A program made the translations under genes and the position numbers. A stretch of DNA of 63,673 nucleotides from an uncultured Pseudomonadota bacterium (GTDB taxonomy: Bacteria > Pseudomonadota > Gammaproteobacteria > Steroidobacterales > Steroidobacteraceae), in contig CADEFQ010000014.1 in NCBI GenBank assembly GCA_902826635.1, positions 1 to 63,673 of the forward strand, written 5' to 3'. The notes under the pieces are model-generated. The model made no database searches, was not told the DNA's origin, and was given only the letters and a program-made list of their open reading frames with translations. Of the stretch, positions 18,884 through 26,799 are shown one piece after another; the first letter of the stretch is position 1, and each line of letters starts with the position of its first letter.

Positions 18884-19810
18884 TCAGGGCGGCACGTTGC
18901 CTTCGGCGGCGCGGGCCGCGATCGGCTGCGCGAGCGCGATCTGCCGTTCACGCCAGATGATGTAGAGCCCACTGCCGATGACGATCGCGCCGCCCGTCAG
19001 CACGCGCAGCGACGGCAGCGCGCTCCAGACGACCCAGTCGATGGTGATGCCCCAGAAGAGCGCCGTGTATTCGAAGGGCGCGATCACCGATGCCGGCGCT
19101 GAGCGGAACGCTTCAATCAAGAGCATCTGCGCAATCGCGCCGGCGAGGCCGATGCCCGCGATCTGCAGCCAATGATCCGCGCGCACGGCCTGCCAGCCGT
19201 CCACCGCGACCGCCAGCGCGGCGGACACCACGGCCATCACGGTGATCGACCACAGGGCGACGCTCGCCGTCGAATCAGTGCGCGTCAACACGCGCAGCAG
19301 GATCGCGTTGCTCGCGTAGGCGAACGCGGACACGAAGGCGCCGATGGCGCCCCAGGTGATGAGGCTCGAGCCCGAAGGCTTCAGCATCGTCAGCGCGCCG
19401 ATGAGCCCGACCGCAATCGCGATCCAGCGCCGCCAGCCGACATCCTCGCCGAGGAGCAGCGCCGCGAGCGCCGTGACCATGAGGGGTGCGGAAAGGAAAA
19501 TTGCGTAGGCATCGGCGAGCGTCAGCTCGCGCACCGCATAGACGAAGCCGATCATGATCACGACCATGATGAGGCCGCGCAGCAGATGCATGCCGGGACG
19601 CTGCGCCAGGAGTTGCGTGGCACGGCCCGTCAGCAGGTATGGCAAGGCGATGAAAGGCAGCGACGCAAAGCCCCGCAGCGCACTGACCTGCAGCGGCGGG
19701 TAGTGCGCCGACAGGAACTTGAGCAGCGCGTCCATGGACGCGAATACGGCCACCGCGCAGAGCATGAGCGCGATGCCGCGGAGGTTGCGCGGGGGCATGG
19801 CGCAAAGCAT
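18884..19810 (-). CDS. EamA/DMT-superfamily transporter
   Basis: A 308-residue membrane protein with ten predicted helices in two EamA halves (about 12-145 and 155-295). The half starts FASMDALLKFLS and the LRG and SAPLMVTALAALLLGEDVGWRRW segments are typical of drug/metabolite transporters. Direction and substrate unknown. A second ATG four codons downstream (19798) could be the start; neither has an obvious ribosome site. Same strand as the P1 peptidase, 14 bp upstream of it, so the two could be co-transcribed. Confidence 0.88.
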   Translation of the reverse strand: MLCAMPPRNLRGIALMLCAVAVFASMDALLKFLSAHYPPLQVSALRGFASLPFIALPYLLTGRATQLLAQRPGMHLLRGLIMVVIMIGFVYAVRELTLADAYAIFLSAPLMVTALAALLLGEDVGWRRWIAIAVGLIGALTMLKPSGSSLITWGAIGAFVSAFAYASNAILLRVLTRTDSTASVALWSITVMAVVSAALAVAVDGWQAVRADHWLQIAGIGLAGAIAQMLLIEAFRSAPASVIAPFEYTALFWGITIDWVVWSALPSLRVLTGGAIVIGSGLYIIWRERQIALAQPIAARAAEGNVPP

Positions 19811-19871
19811 AGCTCAGGGTTGCGGGCGAAGGGCAGCGGGCCTGCCCGTCGCCCACCGCCCGCCGCCACCA

Positions 19872-22682
19872 TCAGAACTTGATGTTGATGCCCGCCAGCA
19901 TGCTCCACGAGTAGATCTCGTTCTCCGCGAGCCGCGCGCGCGTGCCGCTGATGTAGCGCAGCGGCTCGTTGGTGATGTTGTTCACCTGGAAGAAGGCGCC
20001 GACCCGCTTCGTGAAGTCGTAGCTCGCCTTGAAGTCGAGCTGGCCGTGCGTGTCGATGTAGAGATCCTCGGCGACGTCGTCGCCGAGCGCGTACAGGTAT
20101 TCACTGCGGTAGGCGTAGCCGAGGCGCAGCTCGAGGCCGGAGAGCTCGTAGAAGATCGCGACATTGCCGACATGCTCGGACTGCTGGAAGAACGGCACTT
20201 TCGCGGTGCGATCCGGAGCGTCCGCCTCGCTGTCGGTCCAGGTGTAGCCCACCGAAACGCCGAAGCCGCGCAGGAAGCCGGGCAGCATGCTGAACTGCTG
20301 CTGGTAGCCGAGCTCGACGCCGAGGATGTTGCCGTTCTTTGCGTTCTGCGACTGCTGGATCTCGAGCTCGGAATAGAAGCGCCCCTCGAAATCCACGTCC
20401 TCGAGCGTCTGGATGCGGGTGAATATCGGGTGGTCGATGTCCTTGTAGAACACGCCCGCCGACACGATGCCCGCCGGCTGCAGGTACCACTCGAGTGTGG
20501 CGTCGTAGTTCATCGACTCGAGCGGGTCGAGATCGGAATTGCCCATCTCGATCACGCCCTCGAACACGTCCGGGTCGTCCTCTTCGATCTCGAAAATACG
20601 GAACGGCACGTTCTGCTCGTACGACGGGCGACCGATCGTGTTGGTCCACGCCGCGCGCGCGATCAGGTCGGGCCGCACGGCCCAGGTCATCTGCAGGCCG
20701 GGCAACCAGTTGGTGTAGCTCTTGGTGCCGGTCACCTGCGGCGGCGGGTCCTGCGCGTCGCCATCGACGATCTGCACGTCGAACGCGCTGAAGTCGGTCT
20801 CGGTGCGCTCGACGCGCACGCCGCCAATGAAGGTCGCGTTGCCGATGTCGAGCGAGGCCATCAGGTAACCCGCCGTCACGTCTTCCTTCACCGAGTAGTC
20901 GACGCCGTAGGACTCGATGATGGTGTCTTCGGCGCTCACCTCGAAATCACCCTCGTTGTCGCGGAAGAACTGCTCGGCGAGGCCATAGTCCGGATACGGC
21001 CCGAACGTGTAGTACGGGCGCACGTCGCGGTAGAAGCCGGGATTGCCGTTCGCCGCCACCTGCGACAGCAGGAAGTCGTCGTCGCCGTCGAAGCCGTCGT
21101 ACACGATCATGTCCTGGTCCGACGTGCTCTTTCTGCTGATGTACTTGGCGCCGCCCTTGATGAAGCCGCTGCGCCCGTCACTCCATTCGATGTCGCGCCG
21201 CAGGTCCACCTGGCCGACCTTGAGCTTTTCCTCGATCAGCTGGCCGCCGCGCGCGGCCTCGTCGAACTCGTACCCGCCGGCATCGTAGAACCCCGCCGGC
21301 GCATCGACGTGCCAGTAGTAGTCCGAGATGTCGTAGGTCATCGGGAACACGTCGTCCGCCTCGAACGAGTAGGCGTTATCGTAAGGCGTGTCCTGTTCGG
21401 TCTTGCCGTAGGTGGCGGTGAGATTGAGGGTCCAGCGGCCGATCTCGAACTCGCCGCCGAGCGTCGAGGACAGCAGCTTCTGGATCTCGAAGCGCTCGGA
21501 GTTCTCGCGCTTGCCCTCGCCTTCGGTGAAGAGGCCCGAGGTCGGCGTCACGTTCTCGAGATCGCCGTTGCGATAGTCGTAAGTGATCTCCGGCTGCAGC
21601 TCCGTGTCCTCGTATCGATTGACGATGTTGCGCCAGTGCAGTTTCGTCGTGTCGTTCGGGCGGAACTCGAAGTTCGCGACGAGGCCCTTGCGCACGCGGC
21701 GGATCAGGTAGTCACGGATGTTCTGCTCGTCGGGGATCAGGTACGGATAGTCGCCGCCGTCGTCGGTCCACGGATCGCCGCCCTGCACGTTCTCCGAGTT
21801 GAACTCGCGGTCGGAATAGCTCGCCGACAGCACGACGCCGAGGCGGTCGTCGGCGAACAACCCGCTCCAGGCCGCGTTCGCGCCCCACGGATGGTGGCCG
21901 CCCAGGTCCGAGTACCCGTAGTCCGCAGTGGCCGAGAACGAGCGGCCGTCCGGATCGTCGAAGGCGCTCGGCGTGACGAGATTGACGGTGCCGCCGATCG
22001 CGTTGCCGTCGAGGTCCGGCGTTACCGACTTGATGACTTCGAGTTTCGAGAGGATGTTGGCCGGCACCGTGTCCATGGCCACGCGGCGCGTGTCGCCCTC
22101 CGGCGAGCCGATCGTCTGGCCGTCGATCGTGACATTGCTCAGCGCGGCGTCGATGCCGCGGATCGTCACGTAGCGGCCTTCGCCCTGGTCGGTGGTGACC
22201 GCGACACCCGTGACACGCGCGAGCGTGTCGCCCGCGTTCTGGTCGGGGAGTTTGCCGGCGTCGTCCGCCGTGACCGACTCCTTGATGACCTTCGCCGACT
22301 TCTTGTCCTGCAGCGCGGTCGCCTGCGCGAGGCGGTAGCCGGTGACGGTCACCTCCTCGATTCCGGAGCCGGTGAACGCAAAGGCCTGCGTGGCGGCGCC
22401 GGTGGCGGCGACCGTGACGCTGCTCGACAGGTCGCCGAAACCGACGTACTCGGCCACGACCGTATAGCTGCCCGCCGGCAAATCGGCGAAACGGTAGTCG
22501 CCCGACCGGTCGGCCTTCACCGTGCGGTTCAGCTCGGGAATCCGCACCGTGGCATTCGGCAGCGGCCTGCCACCGGAGTCGGTCACCCGGCCCGACAGTT
22601 CGCCTGCCGACGCGGCGCCTGAGTATCCGGCCAGCACCGCAGCGACGGCCGCGGCGACGAGAGAAGAATGACGCAGCTTCAT
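19872..22682 (-). CDS. TonB-dependent receptor, probable inositol or inositol-phosphate uptake
   Basis: A 936-residue outer-membrane receptor. Signal peptide (about 1-28, ending ASA), a carboxypeptidase-regulatory-like domain (about 30-105; GRVTDSGGRPLPNATVRI, PAGSYTVVAEY), then a plug (VTRVAV, TIRGIDAALSNVTIDGQ, GGTVNLVTPSAF) and barrel ending INIKF with terminal Phe. The plan matches the carbohydrate-type TonB receptors of Caulobacter and Xanthomonas relatives. It is divergent from the RpiR regulator and iol genes and its promoter is covered by three operator-like palindromes, so I infer that its ligand is inositol, phytate or a breakdown product. The ATG at 22682 is chosen for the signal peptide and an AGGA site about 12 bases upstream. 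Confidence 0.88.
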   Translation of the reverse strand: MKLRHSSLVAAAVAAVLAGYSGAASAGELSGRVTDSGGRPLPNATVRIPELNRTVKADRSGDYRFADLPAGSYTVVAEYVGFGDLSSSVTVAATGAATQAFAFTGSGIEEVTVTGYRLAQATALQDKKSAKVIKESVTADDAGKLPDQNAGDTLARVTGVAVTTDQGEGRYVTIRGIDAALSNVTIDGQTIGSPEGDTRRVAMDTVPANILSKLEVIKSVTPDLDGNAIGGTVNLVTPSAFDDPDGRSFSATADYGYSDLGGHHPWGANAAWSGLFADDRLGVVLSASYSDREFNSENVQGGDPWTDDGGDYPYLIPDEQNIRDYLIRRVRKGLVANFEFRPNDTTKLHWRNIVNRYEDTELQPEITYDYRNGDLENVTPTSGLFTEGEGKRENSERFEIQKLLSSTLGGEFEIGRWTLNLTATYGKTEQDTPYDNAYSFEADDVFPMTYDISDYYWHVDAPAGFYDAGGYEFDEAARGGQLIEEKLKVGQVDLRRDIEWSDGRSGFIKGGAKYISRKSTSDQDMIVYDGFDGDDDFLLSQVAANGNPGFYRDVRPYYTFGPYPDYGLAEQFFRDNEGDFEVSAEDTIIESYGVDYSVKEDVTAGYLMASLDIGNATFIGGVRVERTETDFSAFDVQIVDGDAQDPPPQVTGTKSYTNWLPGLQMTWAVRPDLIARAAWTNTIGRPSYEQNVPFRIFEIEEDDPDVFEGVIEMGNSDLDPLESMNYDATLEWYLQPAGIVSAGVFYKDIDHPIFTRIQTLEDVDFEGRFYSELEIQQSQNAKNGNILGVELGYQQQFSMLPGFLRGFGVSVGYTWTDSEADAPDRTAKVPFFQQSEHVGNVAIFYELSGLELRLGYAYRSEYLYALGDDVAEDLYIDTHGQLDFKASYDFTKRVGAFFQVNNITNEPLRYISGTRARLAENEIYSWSMLAGINIKF

Positions 22683-22720
22683 GAGATGTTGTCCTGACAC
22701 TGTCGCGCCCCTCGCAACCA

Positions 22721-22736
22721 TGGAATCGAGGTTCCA
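22721..22736. promoter_or_regulatory. Operator palindrome 1 (RpiR/IolR-type)
   Basis: TGGAATCGAGGTTCCA is a perfect TGGAA-N6-TTCCA palindrome (six-base arms if flanks are included). It lies just downstream of the predicted TonB receptor start point and 30 bp from the next copy. RpiR-type IolR proteins are known to bind GGAA-N6-TTCC. Confidence 0.8.
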
Positions 22737-22746
22737 TTACAGCCCG

Positions 22747-22776
22747 AGTATAGAACAGGAATTTTGCTTATGGCAA
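22747..22776 (-). promoter_or_regulatory. Predicted sigma-70 promoter of the TonB receptor gene
   Basis: On the minus strand TTGCCA (22776-22771) and TATACT (22752-22747) are separated by 18 bp, a good match to -35 and -10. Transcription would start near 22740, about 58 bases before the receptor ATG. Operator copies lie upstream of the -35, in the spacer and over the start region. Confidence 0.6.
22751..22766. promoter_or_regulatory. Operator copy 2 (weaker)
   Basis: TAGAACAGGAATTTTG matches TRGAA-N6-TTYYA on the left arm and partly on the right. It sits exactly 30 bp from both neighbours and overlaps the receptor -10 and spacer, which is why I keep it despite its weaker arms. Confidence 0.5.
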
Positions 22777-22780
22777 TAGA

Positions 22781-22796
22781 TGAAATATACGTTCTA
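22781..22796. promoter_or_regulatory. Operator copy 3
   Basis: TGAAATATACGTTCTA reads on the other strand as TAGAACGTATATTTCA. It differs in one base from the copy at 24778-24793. It lies just upstream of the receptor -35 and 30 bp from copy 2. Confidence 0.7.
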
Positions 22797-22879
22797 CACT
22801 ACGCCTTGCCCCAAGTGCCCGGAAGCATTGCAAAGTTGTGTTGCACCAACATGAAGCCAATGAAATGTTCGTTCGATGG

Positions 22880-22909
22880 TTGGAATTATTTTTCCATTCT
22901 CGCTAGGAT
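22880..22909 (+). promoter_or_regulatory. Predicted promoter of the RpiR gene overlapped by operator copy 4 (22881-22896)
   Basis: TTGGAA (22880-22885) and TAGGAT (22904-22909) are 18 bp apart and could be -35 and -10 for the regulator gene. The palindrome TGGAATTATTTTTCCA (22881-22896) has perfect TGGAA/TTCCA arms and covers the -35, which suggests autoregulation. A weak half-match, TGAAA-N6-TTCGA, starts at 22861. Confidence 0.6.
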
Positions 22910-22930
22910 CGCGCGCATTTCCCGGGACGG

Positions 22931-23794
22931 ATGATCGCCGTGGCCACCGCCAAAGACCTCGAAAGACTGCGCAGCGAAATCGTGCGCCGCTATGACCGCC
23001 TGAGCCCGCGCCTGAAGCAGGTCGCGCAGTTCGTGCTGGACCACCCGAACGACATGGGCCTGCAGACGCTCGCCGTGATCGCGGAACGCTGCCATGTGCA
23101 GCCCTCCACGGTCGTGCGCTTCGCGAAGGCCATGGGCTACGAGGGTGCCAGCGACATGCAGAAGCTCTTCCGCGACGAGCTGCTCGCGTTCGCGCCGAGC
23201 CCGAGCTATGCGGACCGCATCCGCCAGTTCAACGAGCGCGCCGGCGAGGTCGACGTGCTCTCACCGCACGACCTGATGCAGGAGTTCGCCGACGGCAACA
23301 TCATCGCGCTCGAGCACCTGAAGGAGTCGATCCGCAGGACCGACCTCGAGAAGGGCGTCGCGCTGATCCGCCAGGCGCCCGCCGTCTACATCATCGGCCT
23401 GCGCCGCTCCTTTCCGGTCGCGTCCTATCTCGCGTACGCGCTGCGGCATGTCGACGACAAGCGCACCTATCTGATCGACGGCGTCGCCGGCATGCTCGCC
23501 GAGCAGAGCGGGATGGTGCGCCAGGACGACCTCCTGATCGCAATCAGCTTCCGGCCGTATGCCAAGGAGACCGCCGACATCGTCGAGCAGGCGCGCGCGC
23601 GCGGTGCCCGCATTCTCGCGATCAGCGATACACGGCTGTCGCCGATCGCCCGCGACGCCGACGTGGTGTTCGAGACGAAGGACGCGGAAGTGCGGCAATT
23701 CCGCTCGCTCACCGCGTCGCTGTGCCTCGCGCAGACGCTCGTCATCAGCTACGCGTTCCAGTCGGAGCGCCGCACGCACAAGGGAAGATCGTGA
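22931..23794 (+). CDS. iolR: MurR/RpiR-family regulator, probable inositol repressor
   Basis: A 287-residue DNA-binding regulator. N-terminal helix-turn-helix of the HTH_6 type (about 10-85; LSPRLKQVAQFVLDHP, LAVIAERCHVQPSTVVRFAKAMGY) and a C-terminal sugar-isomerase (SIS) domain (about 125-265; VALIRQAPAVYIIGLRRSF, DDLLIAISFRPYAKET) that would sense a phosphorylated sugar or inositol intermediate. RpiR-type IolR proteins repress inositol genes. It is the first gene of the iol cluster, its TGA overlaps the iolG start (GTGA), and TRGAA-N6-TTYYA palindromes occur in front of it and in front of the related operons. The inducer is inferred, not shown. Confidence 0.88.
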   Translation: MIAVATAKDLERLRSEIVRRYDRLSPRLKQVAQFVLDHPNDMGLQTLAVIAERCHVQPSTVVRFAKAMGYEGASDMQKLFRDELLAFAPSPSYADRIRQFNERAGEVDVLSPHDLMQEFADGNIIALEHLKESIRRTDLEKGVALIRQAPAVYIIGLRRSFPVASYLAYALRHVDDKRTYLIDGVAGMLAEQSGMVRQDDLLIAISFRPYAKETADIVEQARARGARILAISDTRLSPIARDADVVFETKDAEVRQFRSLTASLCLAQTLVISYAFQSERRTHKGRS

Positions 23795-24780
23795 AGTACG
23801 GTTTCGCGCTGTTCGGCGCCGGCCGCATCGGCCAGATTCACGCCCGTAACCTTGCTGCCCATGCGGACGCGCAACTGCTGCATGTCGTCGACCTGTCCGC
23901 AGAGGCCGCGCAGCGCCTGGCCGGAGCTACCGGCGCGAAGGTCAGCGAGACGCATGTGGCTCTCGCCGACCCCGCGGTGCACGCGATCCTGATCGCGAGC
24001 TCGACCGATACCCATGCGGAGCTCATCCAGGCGGGGGCACGCGCCGGCAAGGCGATCTTCTGCGAGAAGCCGCTCGATCTCGACATTGCGCGAGCGCAGC
24101 ACAGTCTCGCGGTGGCCGCGCAAGCAAAGGTTCTGCTTGCGCTCGGATTCAACCGACGCCACGACCCCGCGTTTCGCCGCCTGCGCCGCGAGATCGCGGC
24201 GGGCCGCGTCGGTGCCGTCGAAGTCGTCAGCATCACGAGCCGGGATCCGTCACCGCCGCCGCCGACCTATGTCGCCCGATCCGGCGGCCTGTTCCGCGAC
24301 ATGATGATCCACGACCTCGACATGGCGCGCTGGCTCCTCGGCGAGGAGCCGACCACCGTGTACGCACGCGGCAGCGCGCTCGTCGATCCGGCGATCGGCG
24401 CCGCGGGCGACATCGACACCGCGGTGGTCGTGCTCGAGACGGCGAGCGGCCGGCTGTGCCAGATCACGAACAGCCGCCGCTGCGCCTACGGCTACGATCA
24501 GCGCATCGAGGTGTTCGGCTCGGCCGGTCTCGTGCGCGCCGACAATGTGCCGGCCACGACGGTCGAGACGGCAGGCACGGACGGCTTCACGCGCGATCCC
24601 GCGCTGCCCTTTTTCCTCGAGCGCTACGCCGCCGCCTACCGCCACGAGCTCGATGAGTTCCTGCAGGCGCTGCGCGGGGCGCCGGCGCAGATCGCCACCG
24701 GCGAAGACGGCCTGCGCGCGCTGCAGCTCGCGGATGCCGCGCAGCATTCGCTCGAGTCACGCGCAGCCGTTTCAATATAG
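23791..24780 (+). CDS. iolG: myo-Inositol 2-dehydrogenase (Gfo/Idh/MocA)
   Basis: A 329-residue NAD-dependent dehydrogenase, close to the usual IolG length. Rossmann motif FGAGRIGQIHARN at the N-terminus, CEKPLD with the catalytic Lys (about 92), NRRHDP, and MIHDLDMARW with the active-site Asp/His pair. It oxidises myo-inositol to scyllo-inosose, step 1 of inositol catabolism. The start is GTG at 23791, overlapping the regulator stop by 4 bp, with AGGGAAG upstream. The stop codon TAG is the first three bases of an operator copy. Confidence 0.88.
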   Translation: MKYGFALFGAGRIGQIHARNLAAHADAQLLHVVDLSAEAAQRLAGATGAKVSETHVALADPAVHAILIASSTDTHAELIQAGARAGKAIFCEKPLDLDIARAQHSLAVAAQAKVLLALGFNRRHDPAFRRLRREIAAGRVGAVEVVSITSRDPSPPPPTYVARSGGLFRDMMIHDLDMARWLLGEEPTTVYARGSALVDPAIGAAGDIDTAVVVLETASGRLCQITNSRRCAYGYDQRIEVFGSAGLVRADNVPATTVETAGTDGFTRDPALPFFLERYAAAYRHELDEFLQALRGAPAQIATGEDGLRALQLADAAQHSLESRAAVSI

Positions 24781-24793
24781 AACGTATTTTTCA
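24778..24793. promoter_or_regulatory. Operator copy 5
   Basis: TAGAACGTATTTTTCA, identical in 15 of 16 bases to the reverse complement of the copy at 22781. It begins at the iolG stop codon. The next copy starts exactly 30 bp on, in the 85 bp before the second dehydrogenase gene. Confidence 0.7.
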
Positions 24794-24807
24794 CAAGATC
24801 GTAATCT

Positions 24808-24823
24808 TGAAATCCTGATTCCA
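24808..24823. promoter_or_regulatory. Operator copy 6
   Basis: TGAAATCCTGATTCCA, one mismatch from TGGAA-N6-TTCCA. TTGAAA (24807-24812) with TATCGT (24830-24835), 17 bp apart, is a possible promoter for the next genes, and the palindrome would cover its -35; the promoter call is tentative. Confidence 0.6.
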
Positions 24824-24865
24824 TTTCGCTATCGTCGCGCTTTCATTTGCGACTCTTCTGCACGC

Positions 24866-25990
24866 ATGGCCCGACCCAGATTTGGATTGATCGGCACCGG
24901 TTTCATCGGCCGCACCCACGCCATCGCGCTCAGCGCGGTCGGCGCGGTGTTCGGCGAGCGGTATGCGCCGGTCTGCGAGCTGCTCGCCGACCACAGTGCC
25001 GAGGCCGCGCAGCGCGGCGCGCGAACGCTCGGCTTCGCGCGCGCCACCGCCGACTGGCGCGAGCTCGTCAGGGACCCGGCGATTGACGTCGTCGACATCT
25101 GCACGCCGAACCACCTGCACCGCGAAATGGCGCTCGCCGCGATCGCCGCCGGCAAGCATGTCTATTGCGAAAAGCCGCTCGCCAACACGGCGCGCGAGGC
25201 CCGCGAGATCGTCACCGCGGCCGACGCCGCGGGAGTGCGCCACATGATGGGCTTCAACTACATCTGCAACCCGCTGCTGCGGGTCGCTCGCGAGATGATC
25301 GCCGCCGGTGAGCTCGGTGAGCCGTACGCCTTCCGCGGCCACTATCTCGAGGACTACATGAGCGACCCCGCGGTGCCCTGGAGCTGGCGCTGCGACCGCG
25401 CGCTCGCCGGGTCCGGTGCGCTCGCCGATCTCGGTTCCCACCTCGTCAATCTCGGCCACTTCCTGCTCGGCGACATTGCCCGCGTGCTGGGGAGCCTGCA
25501 GACCGTGCACGCCACGCGGCGCGACCCGGCGAGCGGCACGCAGCGCGGCGTCGAGAACGAGGACATCGCCCGCGCGCTCGTCGAGTTCACGCGCGGCGTG
25601 CCCGGCAGCTTCGAGGTGAGCCGCGTCGCGACCGGCTTCAAGTGCGGCCTCGCCTTCGCGATCTTCGGCACGAAGGGTGCGCTCGAGTTCGACCATGAGC
25701 GCATGAACGAACTGCGCTGGTACGACGCGGGCGCGAAACCCGGGCGCGGCGGCTTTCGCACGATCCTCGCCGGGCCGGAACACCCGGATTACCGGCCGTT
25801 CTGCCCCGCGCCTGGCCACGGCCTCGGTTACAACGACCTGAAGGTGATCGAAGTACGCAACGTGATCCGCGCGATCGCGGGCGACGCGCCCGCCTGGCCC
25901 GATTTCCACGAGGGCGCGCGCGTGCAGCGGGTCATGGAGGCGATCGAGCAGTCGCACGCGACGCGGGCATGGACGGAGGTCGGGTCATGA
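24866..25990 (+). CDS. Second Gfo/Idh/MocA dehydrogenase, probable inositol isomer dehydrogenase
   Basis: A 374-residue NAD(P)-dependent dehydrogenase: GLIGTGFIGRTHA (Rossmann), YCEKPLANT (catalytic Lys), GFNYICNP, and LADLGSHLVNLGHFL in place of the usual HxxD. It is longer than IolG and has the LEDYMSDP insert of the sugar-dehydrogenase subgroup. In the iol operon it probably oxidises scyllo-inositol or another isomer (roles known for IolX and IolW), but this is inferred from position. Its own intergenic region carries two operator copies, and its stop overlaps iolB (ATGA). Confidence 0.85.
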   Translation: MARPRFGLIGTGFIGRTHAIALSAVGAVFGERYAPVCELLADHSAEAAQRGARTLGFARATADWRELVRDPAIDVVDICTPNHLHREMALAAIAAGKHVYCEKPLANTAREAREIVTAADAAGVRHMMGFNYICNPLLRVAREMIAAGELGEPYAFRGHYLEDYMSDPAVPWSWRCDRALAGSGALADLGSHLVNLGHFLLGDIARVLGSLQTVHATRRDPASGTQRGVENEDIARALVEFTRGVPGSFEVSRVATGFKCGLAFAIFGTKGALEFDHERMNELRWYDAGAKPGRGGFRTILAGPEHPDYRPFCPAPGHGLGYNDLKVIEVRNVIRAIAGDAPAWPDFHEGARVQRVMEAIEQSHATRAWTEVGS

Positions 25991-26799
25991 GCCATATCAC
26001 CGCGCATCGCCGGGGCTTTCCGGCCGGCTACACCGCCGTGACGCGTGCGGCCGACGCCGACAACACCACCGGCATCGGCTTCGGGGTGCTGAGACTCGCC
26101 GCCGGTGAAAGCTGGAGCGTCGCCGCCGAGCGCGAGACCGCGTGGCTCCTGATGTCTGGTTCGGTGCAGGTACGCGCCGCTGATCTCGAGGCCGCGCTGT
26201 CGCGCGGGTCGCTGTTCGACGAGTCGGCGAGCTGCCTGCACGTCGCGGCGGGCACGCGCATCGCCCTGCACGCCGGCGCGGCCTGCGAGCTTACAGTCTA
26301 CGACTGCGCGAACACACGCGCGTTTGCGCCGCGCGTCTTCCGCCCGGCCGACGTGCCGAACGAACACCGCGGCAAGGGCCAGGTGCGCGACCGCAGCCTG
26401 CGTTTCGTGCGCACGATCTTCGACACGCGCAACTCGCCGCCCGAGGCCGAACTCGTGCTCGGCGAGGTGGTCACCTTTCCCGGCGGCTGGTCGAGCTATC
26501 CGCCGCATCATCACCCGCAGTCCGAGATCTATCACTACCGCTTCACCGCGCCGCAGGGTTACGGCCACGCCGAGCTCGGCGATGCCGTCGTGAAGGTACG
26601 CGAGTACGACACGGTGTGCATCCCCGCGGGGCACGATCACGCGCAGTGCGCGGCACCGGGCTACGGCATGTACTACGCCTGGGTCATCCGTCACCTGCCC
26701 GGCCGGCCGTACACCGTGCCGGAGTTCGCGCCGGAGCACGCCTGGACGATGCAGCGGGACGCACCGTTCTGGTGGCCCGCGGAGTCGGGCGATGACTGA
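25987..26799 (+). CDS. iolB: 5-Deoxy-glucuronate isomerase
   Basis: A 270-residue IolB. Bicupin fold; the metal-site segment PPHHHPQSEIYHYRF with HHH and E is conserved, followed by HDHAQCAAPGYGMYYAWVIRH. It isomerises 5-deoxy-D-glucuronate to 2-deoxy-5-keto-gluconate, step 4 of the pathway. The ATG overlaps the previous stop by 4 bp, and the gene overlaps iolC by 8 bp, so it is translated within a tightly coupled operon. Confidence 0.93.
   Translation: MSHITAHRRGFPAGYTAVTRAADADNTTGIGFGVLRLAAGESWSVAAERETAWLLMSGSVQVRAADLEAALSRGSLFDESASCLHVAAGTRIALHAGAACELTVYDCANTRAFAPRVFRPADVPNEHRGKGQVRDRSLRFVRTIFDTRNSPPEAELVLGEVVTFPGGWSSYPPHHHPQSEIYHYRFTAPQGYGHAELGDAVVKVREYDTVCIPAGHDHAQCAAPGYGMYYAWVIRHLPGRPYTVPEFAPEHAWTMQRDAPFWWPAESGDD

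Noticed and set aside
19719-22622. A 967-residue open frame on the plus strand
   Set aside because: Antisense to the TonB receptor; composition follows the complementary codons and no family motif is present.
22861-22876. A ninth operator copy
   Set aside because: TGAAA-N6-TTCGA has a mismatch in each arm and is 20 rather than 30 bp from the next site.
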